The notes under the pieces: model-generated
Told to the model about the DNA's origin: nothing
What the model saw: the letters and a program-made list of their open reading frames with translations, nothing else
Databases searched by the model: none
Shown: one piece after another, positions 1 through 7,916 of the stretch
How positions within the stretch are numbered: position 1 is the stretch's first letter
Layout: every line of letters starts with the position of its first letter
Assembly (NCBI GenBank): GCA_018883425.1
Contig: VFQY01000015.1
Location: forward strand, 1 to 34,122
DNA length: 34,122 nucleotides
DNA from: Candidatus Omnitrophota bacterium
GTDB taxonomy: Bacteria; Omnitrophota; Omnitrophia; Omnitrophales; Aquincolibacteriaceae
Reading direction: 5' to 3'
Position numbers and translations under genes: made by a program

Positions 1-1056
1 ACATCGATCAACGTTCCGGATACCGTGGGATATGCGGTCCCTGAGGAGTTCGGAGATTTGATCGCCCTTCTCATCCGGAAAAATCCCTCGCTCGGCAAGA
101 AGACAATTCTTTCGGTGCACTGTCACAACGATCTAGGTCTAGCGGTAGCCAATTCCCTGGCTGCGGTGATGGCGGGAGCCAACCAGGTTGAGTGCACGAT
201 CAACGGAATCGGGGAACGGGCCGGTAATGCCGCGATGGAGGAAATCGCGATGGCGATTGATACCCGCAAAGATCTGATCGGCTGCTTCACGGATCTGAAG
301 CTGAGCGAAATTTCCAAGACCTCCCGGCTTGTGTCTTCGCTGACCGGCATGGTGGTTCAGCCCAACAAAGCCATTGTGGGACGCAATGCGTTCTGGCATG
401 CCTCGGGCATCCACCAGGATGGTGTTTTGAAGAAACGCCAAACCTATGAAATTATGGATCCTAAGCGCATCGGACTCAAGGGAAGCCACCTCATGCTCGG
501 TAAGCTTTCGGGCCGGCATGCTTTCAACGAACGGGTCAAAAAACTAGGCTTCAATCTTAAGCCTGAAGACCTCCTGCGCGCATTTGAGCGGTTCAAAGCC
601 CTTGCGGATAAAAAGAAATATGTCTTTGACGAAGATATCGAGTCGCTTCTCGAAGATGTCGGCGTCAACATTCCTGAAACGTGGCAGTTGGAATACCTGC
701 GGGTCCTTACGGAGACTTCGCGGAAGCCCTCTGCGCAAATCAGGCTTATCCACCGCAACAAAATTCATGCTGCCGAGTCCGAGGGGGACGGGCCTGTGGA
801 TGCCTGTTACCGGGCCATCGAGAAGATTGTGAAATCACAGGCCACGTTGGCTCATTACGGAATTCAATCGGTAACGGGCGGCAAAGACGCTCTGGGTGAA
901 GTTGCGGTGAAGCTCACTGTGGGAGCCCAGGAAGTGACGGGCCGCGGGACGAGTACAGACATCATCGAGGCCAGCGTCAAGGCCTACCTGTTCGCTCTCA
1001 ACAAGATTTCTGCGGAGACGCCCTCTTCCCGGCTTAATCCGCAGCTGTCGCTTTGA
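1..1056 (+). CDS. leuA: 2-isopropylmalate synthase (LeuA), 5'-truncated by window edge
   Basis: LeuA condenses acetyl-CoA with 2-oxoisovalerate, the first committed step of leucine synthesis. The reading frame is open from base 1, so the gene starts upstream; 351 residues are visible and roughly 150-160 N-terminal residues of a usual ~510 should be missing. The window opens on the conserved NVPDTVGY stretch of the TIM barrel. The metal-binding HCHND motif follows (bases 118-132), then NGIGERAGNAA. The C-terminal half carries the LeuA allosteric dimer domain, with GTSTDIIEAS near the end, which in this family binds leucine. This favours LeuA over homocitrate synthase, although the substrate cannot be proved without the N-terminus. 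It ends 24 bases before aroE and may share its transcript. Confidence 0.93.
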   Translation, partial: TSINVPDTVGYAVPEEFGDLIALLIRKNPSLGKKTILSVHCHNDLGLAVANSLAAVMAGANQVECTINGIGERAGNAAMEEIAMAIDTRKDLIGCFTDLKLSEISKTSRLVSSLTGMVVQPNKAIVGRNAFWHASGIHQDGVLKKRQTYEIMDPKRIGLKGSHLMLGKLSGRHAFNERVKKLGFNLKPEDLLRAFERFKALADKKKYVFDEDIESLLEDVGVNIPETWQLEYLRVLTETSRKPSAQIRLIHRNKIHAAESEGDGPVDACYRAIEKIVKSQATLAHYGIQSVTGGKDALGEVAVKLTVGAQEVTGRGTSTDIIEASVKAYLFALNKISAETPSSRLNPQLSL

Positions 1057-1080
1057 TTTTGAATCTGCGCCGGGGCGCGA

Positions 1081-1968
1081 GTGAAACCTGACCTTTACGG
1101 GATTTTTGGAAATCCCCTGACGCATTCGCTGTCGCCGGCGATGCAGGAAAACGCTTTCCGTGAAAGCGGAATCGAGGCCCGTTATCTCCTTTTGCCGCTG
1201 GATCTTGCCGGACTCCGTGCGGTTCTCACCCGCAAGCGGAATTTACTTCTCAAAGGTTTTAACGTCACGATCCCGTTCAAAGAGACAGTCTCCCGGTATT
1301 TGGAGGATGTCAGTGAAGAAGCTCGGCTTGTAGGTGCCGTCAATACGGTTTTTGTCCGGAACGGCCGCTGGGCCGGAACTAACACGGATGTTTTTGGATT
1401 CATGCAGTCTCTCGGCAGGGACGCTTCGATGAGCCCCCGCGGCAAGAATGCCGTTGTTTTGGGAGCGGGCGGAGCTGCAAGAGCGGCTGTTTACAGTTTG
1501 TGCAAGGCGGGGATTTCATCGGCGGCTATTTTCAACCGCAGCGAGGCTCGTGCGAGGCGCCTCACCGAGGAATTCGGCAATCTTTTTCCGGACGCGCGTT
1601 TAACGGCGCATGCTCTTCGGGATCCGTTCCTGACGGAAGCCGTCAAGAAAGCCGCTCTTGTCGTGAATGCGACCTCGATGGGGCTGAAAGCTTCGGACCC
1701 CATGCCGCTGCCAGCTGAATCGATTCCCCGGGCGGCCGGGAAAGGCCGCGGCAAGCTCTTTTACGATTTGATTTACGCGCCGGCTGAAACGCCTTTTCTT
1801 CGTGAGGCCCGAAGGAAAGGTCACCGCGTTCTCAACGGAGTGGGTATGCTGGTCTACCAAGGCGCGAAGGCTTTTGAATGCTGGACGAATCGCCGCGCGC
1901 CTGTGAAGATCATGCGCGCAGCTCTTCTCGAAGCTTTAAAAAACCGGGAATCAGGGATGAAAGTATGA
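1081..1968 (+). CDS. aroE: Shikimate dehydrogenase
   Basis: NADPH-dependent reduction of 3-dehydroshikimate to shikimate. The 295-residue protein shows the full AroE pattern. The substrate-binding SLSP is at 16-19, NVTIPFK with the catalytic Lys is at 61-67, and GAVNT with Asn88 and NTDVFGF with Asp103 follow. The NADP-binding GAGGAARA loop is at 128-135, and then come NATSMGL, a YDLIYAP stretch and the terminal GVGMLVYQGA motif. The start is GTG at 1081; no strong Shine-Dalgarno is visible upstream, and no better in-frame start precedes it. Its stop overlaps the ATG of the prepilin peptidase gene. It is the first of four shikimate-pathway genes (aroE, aroC, aroK, aroB) in this stretch; aroA and the dehydroquinase are not here. 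Confidence 0.96.
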   Translation: MKPDLYGIFGNPLTHSLSPAMQENAFRESGIEARYLLLPLDLAGLRAVLTRKRNLLLKGFNVTIPFKETVSRYLEDVSEEARLVGAVNTVFVRNGRWAGTNTDVFGFMQSLGRDASMSPRGKNAVVLGAGGAARAAVYSLCKAGISSAAIFNRSEARARRLTEEFGNLFPDARLTAHALRDPFLTEAVKKAALVVNATSMGLKASDPMPLPAESIPRAAGKGRGKLFYDLIYAPAETPFLREARRKGHRVLNGVGMLVYQGAKAFECWTNRRAPVKIMRAALLEALKNRESGMKV

Positions 1969-2738
1969 TGGGATTTGTCTTTTTCTTTTTTGGAGCTATT
2001 TTCGGCAGTTTTCTGAACGTCTGCATTCACCGCTTTCCCCGCGATGAGTCGATTCTGCATCCGGGTTCCCATTGCCCGCAGTGTTCGGCGAAGATTCGAT
2101 GGTTTGACAACATCCCCGTTCTGAGCTACTTCGTGCTGCGCGGAAAATGCCGCAAATGCAAAAGTAAAATTACCCGCCGTTATGTCATGGTCGAAATTTT
2201 TTCCGGCGTTGTCTGGGCGGCATGTTTCAAGCTTTTCGGTTTGTCGGCGATGACGGCCGTCAGCCTGTATTATTTTATGGTGCTTTTGGGCGTGACGATG
2301 ACAGACATCGAGACGGGTTACATCCCCGACAAATTCACGCTCCCTTCGCTTGCTTTCGGGATTGCGGCCAGCGCTTTTTTGCCCGAAATCCACGCGCAAA
2401 CCGACTGGATCCAGGGCCTCTTCAGAAGTTTGCTCGGAGTTCTCGCCGGAGGGGGCATTCTCTTGGGAACAGGACTTTTGGGAAATTTTCTCTTTAAGAA
2501 AGAGAGCATGGGAGGAGGGGATATCAAACTTCTCGCGATGATGGGCGCTTTTCTGGGCGCTCCGAAGATCCTGCTCGTTTTTCTTTTTTCTCCCATTCTT
2601 GCAATGCCGATGGCCTTGTATGTGCGTTATATCAAACACCAGGAGACGATACCCTACGGGCCCTTCCTTGCCATCACGGGAGCCTGGATGTATCTTTACG
2701 GGGACGGGGTCTGGAATCAACTGTTTGTTCTTCCTTAG
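1965..2738 (+). CDS. pilD: Prepilin peptidase / N-methyltransferase (type IV leader peptidase)
   Basis: An integral inner-membrane aspartyl protease that cleaves type IV prepilin or pseudopilin leaders and usually methylates the new N-terminus. The 257-residue protein begins with a hydrophobic segment leading to GSFLNVCIHR. The methyltransferase-type zinc site follows as two CxxC pairs (Cys37/40 and Cys62/65). The two catalytic aspartates are in TDIETGYIPD (Asp114) and GGGDIKL (Asp186), with several hydrophobic helices between and after. I chose ATG 1965, which overlaps the aroE stop as ATGA and has an AGGGA-like site just upstream; the frame stays open further upstream inside aroE, but that part is shadow. 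No pilin or assembly gene lies nearby, so its substrates are encoded elsewhere. Its place inside a shikimate operon is unusual. Confidence 0.95.
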   Translation: MMGFVFFFFGAIFGSFLNVCIHRFPRDESILHPGSHCPQCSAKIRWFDNIPVLSYFVLRGKCRKCKSKITRRYVMVEIFSGVVWAACFKLFGLSAMTAVSLYYFMVLLGVTMTDIETGYIPDKFTLPSLAFGIAASAFLPEIHAQTDWIQGLFRSLLGVLAGGGILLGTGLLGNFLFKKESMGGGDIKLLAMMGAFLGAPKILLVFLFSPILAMPMALYVRYIKHQETIPYGPFLAITGAWMYLYGDGVWNQLFVLP

Positions 2739-2784
2739 GCCGTAGACTTTCCGCGGCTTTCAACCGATAGAAAGCGGAGCCGAT

Positions 2785-3912
2785 ATGCTGAAATACATGA
2801 CCACCGGAGAATCCCATGGGCAGTACCTTGCGGCCCTCATTGAGGGTGTGCCGAGCGGACTTGCCGTTGACCTCGATTACATCAACGGGATGCTGAGACA
2901 CCGCCAGCAGGGCTACGGCCGCGGCGGGCGCCAGAAGATCGAGCAGGATCAAGTGCAGATTTTGGGCGGAGTCGTCAAAGGCGTCAGCACCGGCGCGCCG
3001 ATAGGGTTTCTTCTTGTGAACAACGATTTCAAAATCGACAAAATGCCGGAACTCTTCCGCCCCCGGCCTGGTCATGCCGATTTAGTGGGGTCGATCAAAT
3101 ACCACCAGGGCATACGTCCGGTGCTCGAGCGGGCGAGCGCCCGCGAGACCGCCATGAGAGTGGCTGTCGGAAGTCTGTGCCGTCTTTTTCTCAAGGAATT
3201 CGGTATCGAGGTTGAAAATCATGTCATTCAGATCGGGCCGGTGAAGGCGGACGTTAGCGACGATCTCACCGCTGAGGAGATACGCAGACGCAAGCAGGGT
3301 TCTGAGGTCAGCTGTATCTGCCGCGATGCGGAAAAGAAGATGATGGCGGCCATTGATGAAGCCCGCCGGAGCAAGGACACGCTGGGAGGACGTTTTGAGG
3401 TGCGTGTTTCGGGTGTCCCGATAGGGCTCGGCTCCTACGTTCATCACGAAAGAAAACTGGATGCCCGGATCGCTCAGCATGCCATGAGTATGCAGTCCGT
3501 GAAAGCCGTAGAAATCGGGGCGGGAGTGAGCCTCGCTGAAACGTTCGGATCGAAGTCGCATGACGAGATTTTTTTCGACAAAGAAAAAAAGACTTACTTT
3601 CACAAAACCAACCGGGCCGGAGGAATTGAGGGCGGGACGAGCAACGGAGCCGACATAGTGGTGCGCATGACGATGAAGCCTATTTCAACGCTGGGTCAGC
3701 CGCTGGCATCCGTCAACATGCAGACGAAGGATGCTGAAAAGGCCGACTTTGAACGCTCAGATTTTTGCGCGGTGCCCGCGGGAAGCTTAATCGGGGCTTC
3801 GATCGTGTCCGTGGTCATCGCCGAAGCTTTTCTGGAAAAATTCGGAGGGGATTCGATGACCGAGATCCGCCGGAATTTTGAAGGTTATCTTCGGCAGATT
3901 CAAAACGGCTGA
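2785..3912 (+). CDS. aroC: Chorismate synthase
   Basis: FMN-dependent removal of phosphate from EPSP to give chorismate, the last common step to aromatic amino acids. The length (375 residues) is normal. Signature stretches in order: GESHG near the N-terminus, RQQGYGRGGRQKIE, FRPRPGHADL, the ERASARETA block, and GGIEGGTSNG followed by the RMTMKPISTL segment. The ATG at 2785 follows a weak purine-rich site. The stop codon overlaps the aroK start as TGATG, so the two are probably translationally coupled. The 46-base gap after the prepilin peptidase holds no obvious terminator, in keeping with one operon. Confidence 0.97.
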   Translation: MLKYMTTGESHGQYLAALIEGVPSGLAVDLDYINGMLRHRQQGYGRGGRQKIEQDQVQILGGVVKGVSTGAPIGFLLVNNDFKIDKMPELFRPRPGHADLVGSIKYHQGIRPVLERASARETAMRVAVGSLCRLFLKEFGIEVENHVIQIGPVKADVSDDLTAEEIRRRKQGSEVSCICRDAEKKMMAAIDEARRSKDTLGGRFEVRVSGVPIGLGSYVHHERKLDARIAQHAMSMQSVKAVEIGAGVSLAETFGSKSHDEIFFDKEKKTYFHKTNRAGGIEGGTSNGADIVVRMTMKPISTLGQPLASVNMQTKDAEKADFERSDFCAVPAGSLIGASIVSVVIAEAFLEKFGGDSMTEIRRNFEGYLRQIQNG

Positions 3913-4421
3913 TGAATGTTTACCTGATCGGCATGATGGGTTCCGGAAAAACCGCTGTCGGCGAAGCGCTGGCGGTGCTTACGGGCTTAGATTTTGTGGA
4001 CCTGGACAGCCGCATTGAAAAACGCGAGAATCGTTCGATCTCCGAAATTTTCGCTTCAAGCGGGGAAGCCTTTTTTCGCCGGCTGGAGACGCAGGCCGTC
4101 AGGGATGCGTCGAGCGGTGATCATCAAATTATTTCCACAGGCGGGGGCGTGCTGACGGTGTCTGAGAACCTCGAGCGCATGAAGGCGGGCGGCCAAGCTG
4201 TTTATCTTGAGACGTCTCTGCCGGAACTTATGAGGCGCCTCGAGGGATCACAGGACCGCCCGCTTCTTAAGACAGCGGATTGGAAAAAAACCTTGAAACA
4301 GCTCCTGGAAACGCGAGAGCCCGTATACAGGCAAACCGCCTCGTTCACGGTGATCACGGACGGGAAAACGCCCGTGCAAATTGCAGGGGAAATTGCAGTT
4401 CTTTTGGGAATCCAGCGATGA
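3912..4421 (+). CDS. aroK: Shikimate kinase
   Basis: Phosphorylates the 3-hydroxyl of shikimate using ATP. The 169-residue size is typical. The Walker A loop GMMGSGKT is at 7-14, the shikimate/Mg site is VDLD (Asp30, Asp32), the substrate Arg lies in FFRRLE (~Arg56/57), and the substrate loop STGGGV is at 75-80. RPLL with the LID arginine and RxPxY (REPVYRQ) follow. It starts at ATG 3912 inside the aroC stop (TGATG) and its own stop overlaps the aroB ATG (ATGA), so aroC, aroK and aroB form a coupled trio. AroK and AroL cannot be told apart by sequence here. Confidence 0.96.
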   Translation: MNVYLIGMMGSGKTAVGEALAVLTGLDFVDLDSRIEKRENRSISEIFASSGEAFFRRLETQAVRDASSGDHQIISTGGGVLTVSENLERMKAGGQAVYLETSLPELMRRLEGSQDRPLLKTADWKKTLKQLLETREPVYRQTASFTVITDGKTPVQIAGEIAVLLGIQR

Positions 4422-5515
4422 CAACAATCCGTGTGAAAAGCCTCAAACACCGCTACGAAATCAAGATCGGAAGCGGCCTTCTGGAACGCTCCGGAGAATT
4501 TTTCAAGGCGCTTGATTTCAAGGGGAAGGTTTTGATTGTTACCCAGCGGGCCGTTGCGAGCCGCTTTCTGTCTCGTCTGACGGACGGTCTCGCTCAAGAG
4601 GGTTATCCGTGCGAGGTCCTGTATGTTCCGGATGGTGAAAAAGCCAAATCGCTGGAGTCACTTGCGAAAGTCTACGACCAGCTGATCCGCAGGGATTTTG
4701 AGAGAAGGGACGTCGTCGCCGCGCTCGGCGGGGGCGTTGTGGGAGATTTGGCCGGGTTCGCGGCATCCACTTATCTTCGGGGCCTGGCTTTCGTGAACTT
4801 CGGGACCACGCTGCTGGCGCAGGTCGACAGTTCGATCGGAGGAAAGACGGCGGTCAACCATCGGCATGGTAAAAATCTGGTCGGGACTTTTTATCCGCCC
4901 CGGCTCGTCGTGTCTGATATCGGGACCTTAGCGACACTGCCCAAGCGCGAGCTCTGCGCCTCGCTTGCGGAGGTTGTCAAATACGGCATGATACGCGATC
5001 GGCAGCTTTTCAAAACCCTTGAAAGACAGAGCGCGAAAATTCTTCAGCGGGACGAGGAACTTCTTCAGGAGCTTGTCGTGCGTTCGGCCTCGATCAAGGC
5101 TGAGGTCGTCAGCCGCGACGAGTTTGAGATCAAGGGTGAGCGCATGATTCTTAATTACGGGCACACGTTCGGGCATGCTTTCGAAAAGGCAGCCGGCTAT
5201 GAAAAGCTGGCGCACGGCGAAGCCGTAAGCATCGGCATGGTCTGCGCGGCGAGACTTGCGGTCTCTCTCAAAATTCTGGAGCCCTCGGTCGAAAAGCGCC
5301 AGACGCAAGTTCTCCAGGCGTTGGGACTTCCTGTGAAATTGAGCGGCGGGGCTTACCGGATTCCGGCAATTCTTGAGGCCATGATGCGTGACAAGAAAAA
5401 GCGGGGCGGTAAACTCAGGTTTATTTTGCCCGAGAAAATCGGCTGCGTCACGGTTCTTGAAAACATTCCGGTTCAGGCTCTCAAGCCTGTGCTGAAAGAA
5501 GCCGGAGCTGTTTAG
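4418..5515 (+). CDS. aroB: 3-dehydroquinate synthase
   Basis: NAD- and metal-dependent cyclisation of DAHP to 3-dehydroquinate. The protein is 365 residues, the usual size. Seen in order: PDGEKAKS (71-78), the NAD-binding GGGVVGDLAGF loop (~104-114), and the long conserved stretch ending in DSSIGGKTAVN (137-147). The metal ligands are Glu185 in EVVKYG, His249 in NYGHTFGHA and His266 in AHGEAVSIG. The frame stays open upstream into aroK, but ATG 4418 overlaps the aroK stop as ATGA and places the protein at its family length. It is the last gene of the shikimate cluster; 118 bases separate it from dprA. Confidence 0.97.
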   Translation: MTTIRVKSLKHRYEIKIGSGLLERSGEFFKALDFKGKVLIVTQRAVASRFLSRLTDGLAQEGYPCEVLYVPDGEKAKSLESLAKVYDQLIRRDFERRDVVAALGGGVVGDLAGFAASTYLRGLAFVNFGTTLLAQVDSSIGGKTAVNHRHGKNLVGTFYPPRLVVSDIGTLATLPKRELCASLAEVVKYGMIRDRQLFKTLERQSAKILQRDEELLQELVVRSASIKAEVVSRDEFEIKGERMILNYGHTFGHAFEKAAGYEKLAHGEAVSIGMVCAARLAVSLKILEPSVEKRQTQVLQALGLPVKLSGGAYRIPAILEAMMRDKKKRGGKLRFILPEKIGCVTVLENIPVQALKPVLKEAGAV

Positions 5516-5537
5516 TTCACCTTTCCGGGAATCGCTG

Positions 5538-5554
5538 GGCTCCCGCGCGGAGCC
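5538..5554 (+). terminator. Weak hairpin after aroB, possible terminator
   Basis: GGCTCC (5538-5543) and GGAGCC (5549-5554) form a perfect 6-bp stem with a 5-base loop, 23 bases after the aroB stop. The only T-run (six T at 5580-5585) is 25 bases further on and sits between GGCC and GGGCC, so the classic hairpin plus U-tract layout is absent. It could be a weak or factor-assisted terminator, or chance. Confidence 0.25.
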
Positions 5555-5599
5555 TCACCGATCCTAAAATCCCACGGCCTTTTTTGGGCCCCTACCGAA

Positions 5600-5628
5600 G
5601 CCGCGGCTGCATAGCCTTGCGGCGGAGG
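5600..5628 (+). promoter_or_regulatory. Leader hairpin abutting the dprA ribosome binding site
   Basis: GCCGCGGCT (5600-5608) can pair with AGCC (5613-5616) and GCGGC (5619-5623) across a GCAT loop, giving nine base pairs with a two-base TT bulge. The 3' arm runs directly into the Shine-Dalgarno GGAGG at 5624-5628, five bases before the dprA ATG. The left arm is also part of a 10-base palindrome, AGCCGCGGCT (5599-5608). If it folds in RNA it would lie next to the ribosome landing site. A regulatory role is inference only. Confidence 0.35.
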
Positions 5629-5633
5629 TTCTT

Positions 5634-6812
5634 ATGACACTCTCAAACCCCAGCACTTTCCAAGATTTTCTTATTTTGATGCTTTTGAACCGTCTTGCGG
5701 CGGGAAAAGCACCGATCGGTGAGGCCCTGAAAAATGGGCAATCCCCGAGGGAGATAGCCGAAAAAATCCGAGTTCAGAACTGGCTAGGACTCGCCAAGGC
5801 TCTCAAAGCTCTCGAAAAAGACTTTGAACCGGAACGTGAGTTTGACGAATGCGCAAGGCTCGGCATTTCCCTTCTCTTTCTTGGGCAGCCTGATTATCCG
5901 GCCTTGCTGCGCGAAATCCCGGACCCGCCCCTGCTCATGTATGTCAAAGGACGTTTGTTGAGGGGGGATGATGCCGCAGCTCTGGCGATTGTGGGTTCCA
6001 GGCATGCGACGGAATACGGGCTTTATCATGCGCGGAAGTTTGCGCGCGAAATAAGCGCTCACGGTTTCACAGTTGTTTCGGGGCTTGCCCGGGGGATCGA
6101 CCAAGCTGCGCATGAAGGGGCTCTCGAGACTGGAGGAAGAACGCTCGCCGTTCTTGGGTGCGGCGCGGATCAGGTTTATCCCGCCGAGAGCCGCCGGCTC
6201 TTTGACAGAATTGCCGATCAAGGGGCCCTCATCAGCGAATATGCTTTGGGTGCGAAGCCGCTCGCTCACCATTTTCCGCGCCGCAACCGTATCATTTCGG
6301 GGCTCTCGCTGGGTGTTCTGGTTATCGAGGCGCACCTTCAGAGCGGCTCTCTGATCACGGCGCGTGAGGCTCTGGACCAGGGCCGGGAGGTTTTCGCCAT
6401 GCCTGGACGCATCGACCAGCCGACCAGTCAGGGCACGCATGAAATGCTCCGCCAGGGCGCTTGCCTTGCGGACTCCTCCTGGACCCTTGTCGAATGTTTG
6501 GGCCGGGAAGCCCAGCGTCGTTTAAATTGTATCCAGCCGCATGAGGCCGCTTTACCGGATTCGACCTCAGCCCCTGAACGCTTGCCGAGGGCGGATCGTG
6601 AGAATTCTGACGCTGATGCCCAGGCTGTGAATCCGGAGGCGCCAATCCGGCAGGATTTGTCCTTTCTTGGGGATCAGGCTTGGAGCTGTGAAGAGCTCCA
6701 AAAGAAAACGGGACGCAGTCTGCAGGATTTATTTTCCTGGCTTCTGCGAATGGAATTAACCGGCGCTTTGCGCAAGACCCCCGATGGCCGGTACTCAGTC
6801 AACGTCCGATAA
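5634..6812 (+). CDS. dprA: DNA processing protein DprA/Smf
   Basis: DprA binds single-stranded DNA taken up in natural transformation and loads RecA onto it. The 392-residue protein has three parts. An N-terminal helical region (~1-100) includes LGQPDYPALLREIPDPP. The Rossmann-like DprA core (~105-315) has VGSRHATEYG, SGLARGIDQAAHEGAL, LGCGADQVYPAE, FPRRNRIISGLS, SGSLITAR and AMPGRIDQPTSQG. A C-terminal winged-helix-like segment (~345-392) includes WSCEELQKKTGRS. The ATG at 5634 has a good GGAGG site. Location near topA and xerC matches a widespread gene neighbourhood. Many DprA-bearing bacteria are not known to be competent, so competence is not shown by this gene alone. Confidence 0.95.
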   Translation: MTLSNPSTFQDFLILMLLNRLAAGKAPIGEALKNGQSPREIAEKIRVQNWLGLAKALKALEKDFEPEREFDECARLGISLLFLGQPDYPALLREIPDPPLLMYVKGRLLRGDDAAALAIVGSRHATEYGLYHARKFAREISAHGFTVVSGLARGIDQAAHEGALETGGRTLAVLGCGADQVYPAESRRLFDRIADQGALISEYALGAKPLAHHFPRRNRIISGLSLGVLVIEAHLQSGSLITAREALDQGREVFAMPGRIDQPTSQGTHEMLRQGACLADSSWTLVECLGREAQRRLNCIQPHEAALPDSTSAPERLPRADRENSDADAQAVNPEAPIRQDLSFLGDQAWSCEELQKKTGRSLQDLFSWLLRMELTGALRKTPDGRYSVNVR

Positions 6813-6847
6813 GAAAAGATTATTTTTGACTCGGATCACTAAAGAGT

Positions 6848-6876
6848 TTGCAGTCGGTGCCGTAACAAGTTATATT
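6848..6876 (+). promoter_or_regulatory. Candidate sigma70 promoter for the RDD gene
   Basis: TTGCAG (6848-6853), a 17-base spacer and TATATT (6871-6876) lie in the AT-rich gap after dprA, about 50 bases before the RDD start codon. The -10 matches consensus at five of six positions; the -35 keeps only TTG. A second TTGAC at 6826-6830 has no good -10 at a normal distance. Confidence 0.5.
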
Positions 6877-6926
6877 AAGTTTAATCTTCTAATCGTCCAG
6901 CAGAGCAGTACGAAAGGAGCAAGTCG

Positions 6927-7343
6927 ATGGAACCCGTCACCTCTGGCTCTGAGTTTTCAACTCCAGCCGCAGCGCCGAAAGGCCGCAGGTTCGCCGCCGC
7001 ATTCATTGATCTGTTTATCATACCCATTTTCTTAGGCCTGATTGTCGGGCTTGTTATCCTGACGCTTCCTGACGCCGCACGCAGTGTGATTCTCGTGCTT
7101 GTCAATGTGGCGTGGCTTGTCTTTCGTGATGTTGTTTATTCGCCCGGACGAGCTATGGTTGGGCTCAAGATAGTGAGCTTGACCGGGTCGAAGGTAACCG
7201 TTGCCCAAGCATTTATCAGGAACATCCTGCTTGTGATTCCGTTTCTTCTCATCGTGGGCTACATTGTCGAAATCATTGCCTTGATGACGCGCTCCGAGCG
7301 AGTCGCAGACGGCTGGGCAAAGACGCGGGTGATTGTCGCCTAA
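6927..7343 (+). CDS. RDD-family integral membrane protein
   Basis: A small membrane protein (138 residues) with a charged N-terminal tail of about 20 residues and roughly three hydrophobic helices (~25-50, ~52-72, ~100-122). The RDD-family marks are visible: RRFAAAFIDLFII with Arg and Asp in the first helix, then SPGRAMVGLKIV after the second, ending in GWAKTRVIV. RDD proteins have no general assigned function; some are proposed transporters or ion exchangers. The start ATG 6927 follows AAAGGAGC. The gene sits alone between a promoter-like site and a strong terminator, so it looks like a single-gene transcription unit between dprA and the thiS-topA group. Confidence 0.85.
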   Translation: MEPVTSGSEFSTPAAAPKGRRFAAAFIDLFIIPIFLGLIVGLVILTLPDAARSVILVLVNVAWLVFRDVVYSPGRAMVGLKIVSLTGSKVTVAQAFIRNILLVIPFLLIVGYIVEIIALMTRSERVADGWAKTRVIVA

Positions 7344-7367
7344 GCTTCAAGCTGAAAATGTTCTTTG

Positions 7368-7405
7368 AAACCCTCTTCCCGAGCAAGTCCGGGAAGAGGG
7401 TTTTT
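7368..7405 (+). terminator. Strong rho-independent terminator after the RDD gene
   Basis: A perfect 14-bp inverted repeat (AAACCCTCTTCCCG at 7368-7381 and its complement at 7390-7403) with an 8-base loop is followed by T residues (7401-7405). Because the left arm begins with AAA it could act in both directions. It ends the RDD unit 25 bases after its stop codon. Confidence 0.9.
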
Positions 7406-7469
7406 AGTTCCTGGTGAACCCCGGAATCTTCAAGACGATAAAAACCGCTACTTCTGGATTCGACGGACT

Positions 7470-7916
7470 ATGAAGAAAAAAAAGAAAGCGCCCAAGCGCA
7501 AATCAACTGATGCAGCTGCCGGAAGAAAAGGACGGGGGAAGTCTGCTTCCGACTCCGCGGCAATTCTGAAGAACACGATGTCGTTTCATGATGACCTGGC
7601 CGCTCTCAAGAAGGATGCAAAGCGTCTTTCCGGAGAAACTAAGTCGATGCAGGAGCGGCTTCAGGATATTGAGATCCATGTTAATTTGCTGACGCGGCTG
7701 CTGACGACGCTCTGTATCGAAAAATTCGGGATGCGTGTCGGCGTTCTGAAAAGGATGATCAAGAGGATCGAAAAAGAGGCCATTCGGGATTCTCAGATTC
7801 TTCATCTCGAGTCGCTTTACAAACTTTCTCCGGGAGGAGCCGCGGAAGAGAAGAAAAATGATACCCCGCCGGCGGCCCCTCCGTCCAAGAACGATCCCTG
7901 GGAAGACATTTCTTAA
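7470..7916 (+). CDS. Hypothetical lysine-rich protein with helical core
   Basis: I do not recognise this 148-residue protein. It begins with a strongly basic, disordered-looking tail (residues 1-25, largely Lys, Arg, Ala and Ser). A helical and probably coiled-coil middle follows (~34-80, with SFHDDLAALKKDAKRL and MQERLQDIEIHV). A second helical part holds CIEKFGMRVGVLKRMIKRI, and the acidic, proline-rich C-terminus ends PWEDIS. The frame is open upstream to 7365, but that would begin inside the RDD terminator, so ATG 7470 is preferred; no clear Shine-Dalgarno is seen. The basic tail could bind nucleic acid, but that is a guess. No signal peptide or membrane segment is visible. Confidence 0.6.
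   Translation: MKKKKKAPKRKSTDAAAGRKGRGKSASDSAAILKNTMSFHDDLAALKKDAKRLSGETKSMQERLQDIEIHVNLLTRLLTTLCIEKFGMRVGVLKRMIKRIEKEAIRDSQILHLESLYKLSPGGAAEEKKNDTPPAAPPSKNDPWEDIS

Noticed and set aside
1854-2720. 288-residue minus-strand frame opposite the prepilin peptidase gene
   Set aside because: The plus strand encodes a complete PilD with both aspartate motifs and two CxxC pairs; the minus product is His/Lys/Arg-rich low-complexity sequence.
7365-7469. Upstream extension of the lysine-rich hypothetical
   Set aside because: It would start within a few bases of, and read through, the 14-bp terminator stem at 7368-7403. The ATG at 7470 is more likely.
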